Part shown: positions 57,613 to 64,000 of the stretch, piece by piece
Position numbering within the stretch: position 1 is the first letter of the stretch
How the letters are laid out: each line of letters begins with the position of its first letter
Assembly (NCBI RefSeq): GCF_945859705.1
Contig: NC_079137.1
Span: 59,986,552-60,050,551, forward strand
Length of the DNA stretch: 64,000 nucleotides
Direction of reading: 5' to 3'
Source of the DNA: Episyrphus balteatus
Lineage: Eukaryota; Arthropoda; Insecta; Diptera; Syrphidae
Program-made: the position numbers and the translations under genes
Notes under the pieces: model-generated
What the model saw: the letters and a program-made list of their open reading frames with translations, nothing else
Databases searched by the model: none
Told to the model about the DNA's origin: nothing

Positions 57613-59519
57613 TTCATTTGTTTTCCATTAAAAATTTAAAAAAAAAAAATTAAAATGCAAATACAAAATTTTTGCATTAAAAAACTGTTAATGCAAATAA
57701 AAAACTTTCTGCTTTGAAAAAAAAAAAAAAAATATCAAAGCAAAATGTGTACATTAGGTATATTTTTTTTATATTCTATTATTAAGAATTATTATTTAGA
57801 ATTCGAATATTTATATTTAAAAATAAAATCAAGAATTAATGTAGTTCTGAAAAGGTTTTTTGTTTTTTTGTATTAAACTGTCAAAATCTTATCAATTCTT
57901 CCCTGATAATGATAATAAGCTATTATTACCTCATCAGTTTTGAGCGCACATGTTACGAAAAAATACTTAGTGTAAATGACCTGTGATAATTAATTAGGTA
58001 ATGTTCTAAACATTACTGTTTTATACTGTGGGTGAGTAAAAACACCTTAAACACTTAAATAAACCAGTTCCATTGGAGGTTAAATGATAATAAAATTTAA
58101 ACAAGTTAAAAGAGAGAGAGATCAATGAACGCAGATCAACAAATGAAGGTTTATTATCTTATCACATTTTCAATTGAATCGTGAAAACGCGGAAAAGGTA
58201 TAGGTTTTATTTTTTTTATTTTCAAACAAATTCAAGGTAAGCATGACACGAGCCAGTTAACAATTTTTTTTTTTTTGAAATTTCCTATTTTTGTTTTTTT
58301 TATTAAAAACAAATATCTTAACGTAGGCGAGATATAATAATAATAGTAAATTAATTTGATCTACTACGCAAAAAAAAATTTAAATTGATTTAAAAGGGCT
58401 AACACATTATTTTAATTTATTATAGGAAATAATGAATCAACAATCTTATGATAACATAGTCAAATAGACCTTGATAGTGTTCTTCCTTTCAATTTTTTGT
58501 AGAATTTATATAAAAATCAATCTACTAAACGAACATTTAGACTTTATACTCTTTTACTTGAAACCTTTAGAAAAAATTTCAGTCATTACTCAAATAATTT
58601 CCTTAAGTACCTATTTCTTTGTTTTTTAACTTAGTTCATTTATTTTCCTTGCTTCAACTTTTTTTATAACGAAAAATGCATATTTTAAAATGTATAAAAT
58701 TAATACAAACTTCAATTGCTTTTCTTTCAAACTTGAAAGCTTAAAAAAAACTGTTATCGTTTCTTTATTTTTTAACATTTAAATTACAAAATTTAATTTG
58801 AATTTCTGTTTTAAATTTTAACGACTTTCTTGTATTTCCAATATGGCTGCCACTGTAAAAAGACAAAACGACATTTCTATCTAACGATTACAGCGCTACG
58901 TGATTAAAATCAGAAGTACTACACAAAATAGCCATTTGAACAACCGTAGCTTTGTGCTTTTTTAATTTCGAACAGTTTTAACTTAAAATGTGTATTAGAT
59001 AAATTTGTAAACTGTTATATGTTAGATGGCGTGTATTAAAATTTAAAAATTCAGATGAAGCTTGGAAATTAGACGTTATTTCTGCTTGAGAAAATACGAA
59101 AAATAATGTAATTCATGTGGATACTTACCAATTTATTTATTGTATTTTGTTTAAGAGAGATGTAATAGAATGTGAGTTGAATATTGAACTTACCTGAAAA
59201 GAAAAGAAAGAAAATATAAAAATTTTGTATTGCGAAAAGAATTTGAATTGTATTTAATTTTTAATGTAGAGAAAATATTTGTTTGGTATGCAATAGTTTT
59301 CAAGTTTGTTCAAATCATTTTGGTATGTATAACAGTTTTTCACTTAAATATACAACAAAATCCCAAAAGAACTTAAGAAGCTGCAAGTAGTTTATAAGAA
59401 ATAAGTGGGTTAGTGACAAACGACCACTAACTTTTGACAAGTGAAAAAATGAAAAGTAACAAATGACGACTGATTTGTGATTTGTTTAGTTATAAGTGAG
59501 AAATGACAAATGGAAACGG
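57613..59519. other. Unassigned stretch with a hAT-like foldback fragment at its start
   Basis: 57630-57780 shares AATGCAAA/TTTGCATT-type repeats with the 8022-8689 foldback. A short inverted repeat GTAATGTTCTAAACATTAC lies at about 57998-58016. No gene is recognised. Confidence 0.4.
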
Positions 59520-60115
59520 TAAATCATGACAGGAGGTCTTAAAAATATTTTTTTGGTAAAAGGGTGTTTTTTTTTTTGAGACATTTTACATTTCTTTTAT
59601 TTTTTAAACTTGAAGAAAACGTTCGTTTTGCTATAAGAACTGAGAATCTAAGAAGTCTATAAAATTATCTTGAGTTAAAGGGTGTTTTTTTTTTTTAAAG
59701 AAATGATGAAATTCAGAATTAGCACCTCAAAAACTGTGACAAATATTGTATCTCAATGAAAGTTGGTAAAAATATTTCATTTATAACAGAAACCAGGAAT
59801 GTAAGCAGTCTATAAAAATATTTTAGGTAAAAGGGTGTTTTTTTTTGGGGAAATAAGGGAAATCCGCGATAAGTCCCATAAAATCAATGGTATAAAAGGT
59901 ATCTACCCTTACGAAATTTAATTAAAACGTTGTCTTTTCTATGGGAATTACGAATAAAATAAGTTTATACATTTTTTTCATGTGAAAGGGTGTTTTTTTT
60001 TCAGGTGTACCTATTGAAAACAAAAATGAGAACCCATCCTAATTAAATTTGATAAAAACATATAAAATTAATTTGTGTTTAAAGGGTGTTTTTTTTTCGA
60101 AGAGACAGCTAATTC
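59520..60115. repeat. Degenerate tandem repeat marked by AAAGGGTGTTTTTTTT
   Basis: AAAGGGTGTTTTTTTT recurs at about 59559, 59678, 59828, 59985 and 60080, so units are about 95-157 bp. Sequence between the marks is only loosely conserved (a run-up like AAAAATATTTT...GGTAAAAGG). Confidence 0.7.
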
Positions 60116-60521
60116 TGTAATTGGTCCCAAAAATTTTGTATTATTTTAGAAATTAAGTATTAACGTTCAATTTGTCATCGAAACAAAAAATAAAATGAAT
60201 TGTTTTATCGTTCGATTAAGCTGATGTCAGAACCCATAAAGATCATTAAACGAGTCTTGACAAGCGGACTTGCGAAAAACAAATATGATTTCTGATGGCT
60301 AGTGCAGGTTTGTTGGTGGGTAAGTCCAACACAGATCAAATTCGACAGAATCATTATGGAAAAACATTAGGATTCCATGGAGAATTTATATAACGAACTA
60401 ATTGATTTAAAAAACAGTTTGGTGTACACCAGGCAAGGGTCTTGAGTCCTTAGTTGTAACTAAAAGTTCTTGACTACCTGCTTGAAAACATTTATTTAAA
60501 TAGATTAGTGCTTTACAAGTG

Positions 60522-61314
60522 AATCGTTTGTTTCAGAAACGACATAAGTCCATGAGCATAAACTTTTCAGGAGCAACAAAAAACTGTTTTTTACTTAAAA
60601 TTCCACAACACTTCAAATTTAGAGTATGCTGAGTTATAATCTAGCCTAAGATGCATTTAGAAACCTTTAAAATATAAACTTTTTTTTAGGTCTTTGCGGG
60701 TTTTTAAGCCTTTAAAGTCGGTGGACTTATGTCGTTTCTGAAATAAAGGAAATTTTTGTGGTAAAACTTTTGTTTTTATTTAGCTATAGTTTTTGAACCC
60801 TACTTTCGATTTTAATAAACTAAATAGCAGTAGATAGAGTAAATCTTTACCTTTTTATAGATGTATAACTTAAAGGCTTGCGTGTCATGATGTTTGCCAA
60901 AAAACTTTAAAACTGGTAAAATGTCATATTATTCAAGAGTTAAAAATACTGCCACCACCAGAAATCTGGCTATAACTTTTGAATCCTGAGTACAATTTTA
61001 ATGAATTTAATAGATATAGATAGAGTAATTCTTTACCTTTTTATAGATATATAACAAAAGGGGGTGCGTGTCAAGATTGCTGCCAAAATAATTTAAAACT
61101 GGTAAAAAGTCATGTATTTAACAGTCAAAAATGTTGTCACCGGGTGAAAATTTTCCATATATTTTGAACCCTTTTCTTTCAGTTTTCGTATTTTGGGGGG
61201 TCTGACATACTTAATTTTTTTTTCAGAAGATGAATAACTATACATAAATGAGAAATTTCCAAAAAAAATTTTTTTTTGAAAAAGTGGACTTATGCTGTTT
61301 CTGAAATAAACGAT
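60522..61314. mobile_element. TIR element with 6 bp duplication and internal tandem repeat
   Basis: The ends AATCGTTTGTTTCAGAAACG and (reverse complement) AATCGTTTATTTCAGAAACA continue as inverted repeats through CATAAGTCCA. CAAGTG flanks both sides (60516-60521 and 61315-61320). Inside, a unit of about 190 bp (TTTACCTTTTTATAGAT..., AAAACTGGTAAAA) is repeated at about 60785-60960 and 60961-61155, with part of a third copy. An extra inverted copy of the end lies at about 60721-60746. No coding. Confidence 0.65.
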
Positions 61315-61379
61315 TCAAGTGTGAAAAGCTAAGGACTTGGAAAACTAATTAAGAATGCAAAGAACAAAACGCACTAATT

Positions 61380-61640
61380 AATATAACAAAAAAAAAAGAC
61401 TCGGAGAAAGGACGGAGCCTTGTGGTACACCATCATTTGGTTAATTTTACATTTAAATCCGTTCTTTTCAGTAAATTTTAATATGACAGCTTTGCAATCT
61501 ACAGTGTCAAATGCAACTCTTTTATTAGGCAAGCATTGTAGGTTACCAGTTAGATACAAAAATATTGTACTATCCATAATCAACATACAAACTTCAACCA
61601 TTAAAAATTTTGACTTATATTGCATTAGATTTTTCTTTCA
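61380..61640 (-). pseudogene. Non-LTR retrotransposon reverse-transcriptase relic
   Basis: On the minus strand AFDTVD (61514-61489 region) and, in another frame, GVPQGSVLSPSLF (61432-61398 region) are two hallmark blocks of non-LTR reverse transcriptases. They are only about 20 codons apart instead of the usual 60-80 and in different frames, so there is an internal deletion and a frameshift. The clade (Jockey/CR1-like) cannot be fixed from so little. It is a dead fragment. Confidence 0.7.
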
Positions 61641-63781
61641 ACTTATACAACCTTCAACTAACTAACTGCCTAATAAAAGATTTTTACCAAAATCTACCCT
61701 CTAAGTAGTTAGCAATAAACATTAGCAATAAAGCCTATCTCCAAGTTTGAACTATACACAAAATGTTATTGTTAAAAAAAAGCACATGGCTTTCGAGAGC
61801 AATCGTAATTTCATATGCATACTTGATGCATTTTAGTTTGTAGTACACAAAATTTACTTTTTGTGGTGGTGGTGGCGCTCCGGACGGTGTTGTGTGCCCG
61901 CTCAAACACAGCAGAGTGTCAACGTCCTCTCAGCATTGCAACCAAATAACCTCGATCTAAATTTATACTTCGCGCAATCTATTGTATTATGATGTGTGTG
62001 TGTGTGTGATTATAGTTTTTAACCGAAAAAAAAAACCATAGTGTTGCTAGATACAAAATATTCAGAGCATCACACAGATACAAAAATTGCAATCATAAAA
62101 CTAGATATACTTACCAATACACTCTCATACAATCATTTTGAAATTTATAAGGGGACAGGAAAAGCTTCCATACTCACTGAAAACTGCAAGTGCAGTGCCA
62201 GTCTGATTTTTGCATATGTTTTATTGCAACTAAAAGTTTGAGTGTGAGAGTGAATTTAATAAAAGCTTTCAAGGGAAATATGTGTGTTTTATCGAAAAAG
62301 CTCTCAAAAAATGTCCATGAGAGTTGACGGTCGTTCAACTGCCTTTGGTATTTTTATATGTGTCTGTTGGTATATTGGTGGAAAAGTCGTCAAGATTTGT
62401 GTATGACACTTTGTTCAGTTGTATACAACGGTAAAAATATTTTGACGTGAGCTTTTAAGCTTTTTTTTTTTCATACAAATGTTTTTTTTTTTTTTTTTGT
62501 ATGTGCAACACTGATTCGAATGTGCAAGGTTGAAGTTATCCGTGACGTGAACTGAAAGTTCGATAGGCGAATGAACTAAATTGACCTGCTTCGGGTAACC
62601 TTAAGCAGTTCTCATTTTCTTAACACAAAAAAAAAAAAAAAATAGTAATGCCCCCTTCTCCCCTATCGTTTTCAGAGTCTTGTTGACTTGGCTGGGTTGG
62701 GGCATGCATTGGTTGGTGCTGTTGCTGTTGATGCACCTCGTTTCTTTTCCTTCACTTTTGTGTGGATCTAGATACGAGTTGAGTATTATCAACCTACTCG
62801 AGCTAAGTAGGTATTTTTTTTTCGGTTTGGCAATGGTTTCAGATGGAACAGAGTGCATTTAAGATTGATTTTTATTATTTTGTTGCACTTTGAAGAAAGA
62901 CGATACAAATGTGAGGTAAAGATGGATGCATTTTTTGGTGCCTATATAAAAACCGTTCTCCTACATTTTTATCGTCATGCCGTTCGAAGTCATTTTGTTG
63001 AGTAAATTTGTACACAATTGTCTGGTTATTTTTATAATTTGGACATTTTTTAGATATTTTTTTTTGAAGGTTTCTTGTTTCTATGCAATTTTTGGAAACA
63101 CGAAAGATAACGTAGGAAGAAAGGTATGATGGTGGGTAGGTTAGGTATCATTGGAATTTCTATGTGTTTTTTTTTTTCGTATATAACCTCACAAAATGCA
63201 CCTCGGATAAACCTCGTGATGCTAGAGATACAGTGTGTGTCCTTAGAATAAGTCGTTGCCCTATTTCGAGATATGTATTTTATATGAAAAAGAAAAAAAA
63301 AGATAGAAAAGTTTTTTTCAAGGAAATGTTTGGAATTACATTTTTTTGTTTCTTTGTTTGTTTGTTAGTGTGTGTTATCTATGTAGGTGGAAAGATACCA
63401 ACCTTTATAACAAAAAAAAACATGAGTTTAAAATTGTTGGTTATAAAACAATTTTGGATATAACGTTTCTCTGTTGCAACACATTTTCTTTTCTACTGAA
63501 GGTTAGATTTTTGTATATATAAAGGTTTTTAACTTTTATCAAGGATACATTTGTCTACTAAGTTATTTTTTATATTGTTTGAAGGAAGATATTAACCGAA
63601 GAAGGACTTTTTGTGTATTATCATTTAAAAAAAGAAAATATATATTTTTCTCATGGAGATTGGAAGGTTCATGGCTAAGATATTTAAAACCTCACGGATA
63701 ATATATATTTTTATAATTGAGAATGGTCTTGATTTTTAATAGAAAACACCATAGGATTTGACATTGGTACACTTATTTCAG
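61641..63781. other. Unassigned stretch with GC-richer blocks near 61860-61960 and 62640-62860
   Basis: It contains a (TG)n run at 61992-62008 and short GC-richer blocks without recognised coding content. Frames of 60-99 codons here look fortuitous. Confidence 0.35.
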
Positions 63782-64000
63782 AGGAAATGGTAACTGAGTT
63801 ACGAATACCAGAGTTTTGCGCGTCAAAGTTACGCAAAACCGAAGTTACGAAAAACTGAAGTTATGAAAAACTAGAGTTATGAACACCAAAGCTATGAATC
63901 GTGGTTTTTGGGTTGGCAACCATTGAGATGAAGGATATACGGGAGGAACGTGCCAAAAAGCTAGAGCGTATAGGTTGAGTCAAGGCAAGGAAAAAATTGT
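63782..64000 (+). mobile_element. Family 2 foldback element, left arm (cut by the window end)
   Basis: Starts GGAAATGGTAACTGAGTTAC and continues GAATACCAGAGTT, AAGTTACG strings and TTTTTGGGTTGGCAACCATT, matching the left arm of 41780-42412 in order. The mirror arm would lie beyond the window. Confidence 0.75.

Noticed and set aside
1..64000. Other E75 isoform exons (B, C), true tRNA, rRNA or CRISPR
   Set aside because: No frame matches the other E75 N-termini as I remember them. The tRNA-like blocks lack a closing cloverleaf. The repeats with regular spacing are satellites in a eukaryotic context, not CRISPR arrays.

Overview
The window looks like one AT-rich stretch of a dipteran nuclear genome, probably a brachyceran fly other than Drosophila. 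The evidence is a glutamine/asparagine-rich first coding exon that matches the N-terminus of the ecdysone-induced nuclear receptor E75 isoform A, long introns, GTCT-microsatellite elements of the dipteran mini-me/DINE type, and many terminal-inverted-repeat (TIR) DNA elements. No bacterial, organellar or CRISPR features are present.

Layout. Positions 1-3685 are E75A intron on the minus strand, with a dispersed GGCGCC-containing repeat. Positions 3686-4808 are the E75A-specific first coding exon, ending in a phase-1 splice donor. Positions 4809 to about 6300 are its 5' UTR and GA-rich promoter side. Everything to the right is upstream of E75A. It is either intron of longer E75 isoforms or intergenic DNA; the sequence alone cannot decide. 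The only other intact gene found is an intronless mitoferrin (mitochondrial iron carrier) on the plus strand at 20207-21097. I found no exon of another E75 isoform, though GC-richer islands near 11.9, 16.7 and 26.3 kb could hold untranslated exons or enhancers.

The rest is repeat-built. Tandem arrays lie at 17.1-18.0 kb (about 20 bp unit), 19.4-20.1 kb (about 240 bp), 24.9-25.5 kb (about 83 bp), 29.9-31.9 kb (82 bp monomers in 246 bp and apparently 492 bp higher-order units), 33.1-33.9 kb, 40.1-40.8 kb and 59.5-60.1 kb. A 9-mer (TGCGTTACT) recurs about every 160 bp at 27.4-28.6 kb and again in most monomers of the 82 bp satellite. TIR and foldback elements with readable target-site duplications include a Mutator-like family with 9 bp duplications (41276-42549 and 51044-51546), a second such family nested inside the first (41780-42412, with another copy entering at 63.78 kb), and a 1.1 kb foldback with arms of about 530 bp (51579-52675). 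A four-deep nest occupies 50.15-53.69 kb. Two related TIR elements (39.7-40.1 and 45.0-45.4 kb) carry tRNA-like Pol III box sequences. Decayed coding material is a reverse-transcriptase relic at 61.4-61.6 kb and a protein-like pseudogene candidate at 40.9-43.0 kb that a Mutator-like element interrupts.

E75 is known as a heme-binding receptor in the ecdysone cascade, and mitoferrin imports the iron used for heme synthesis. Their juxtaposition here is the most interesting gene-level observation, although it may be chance.
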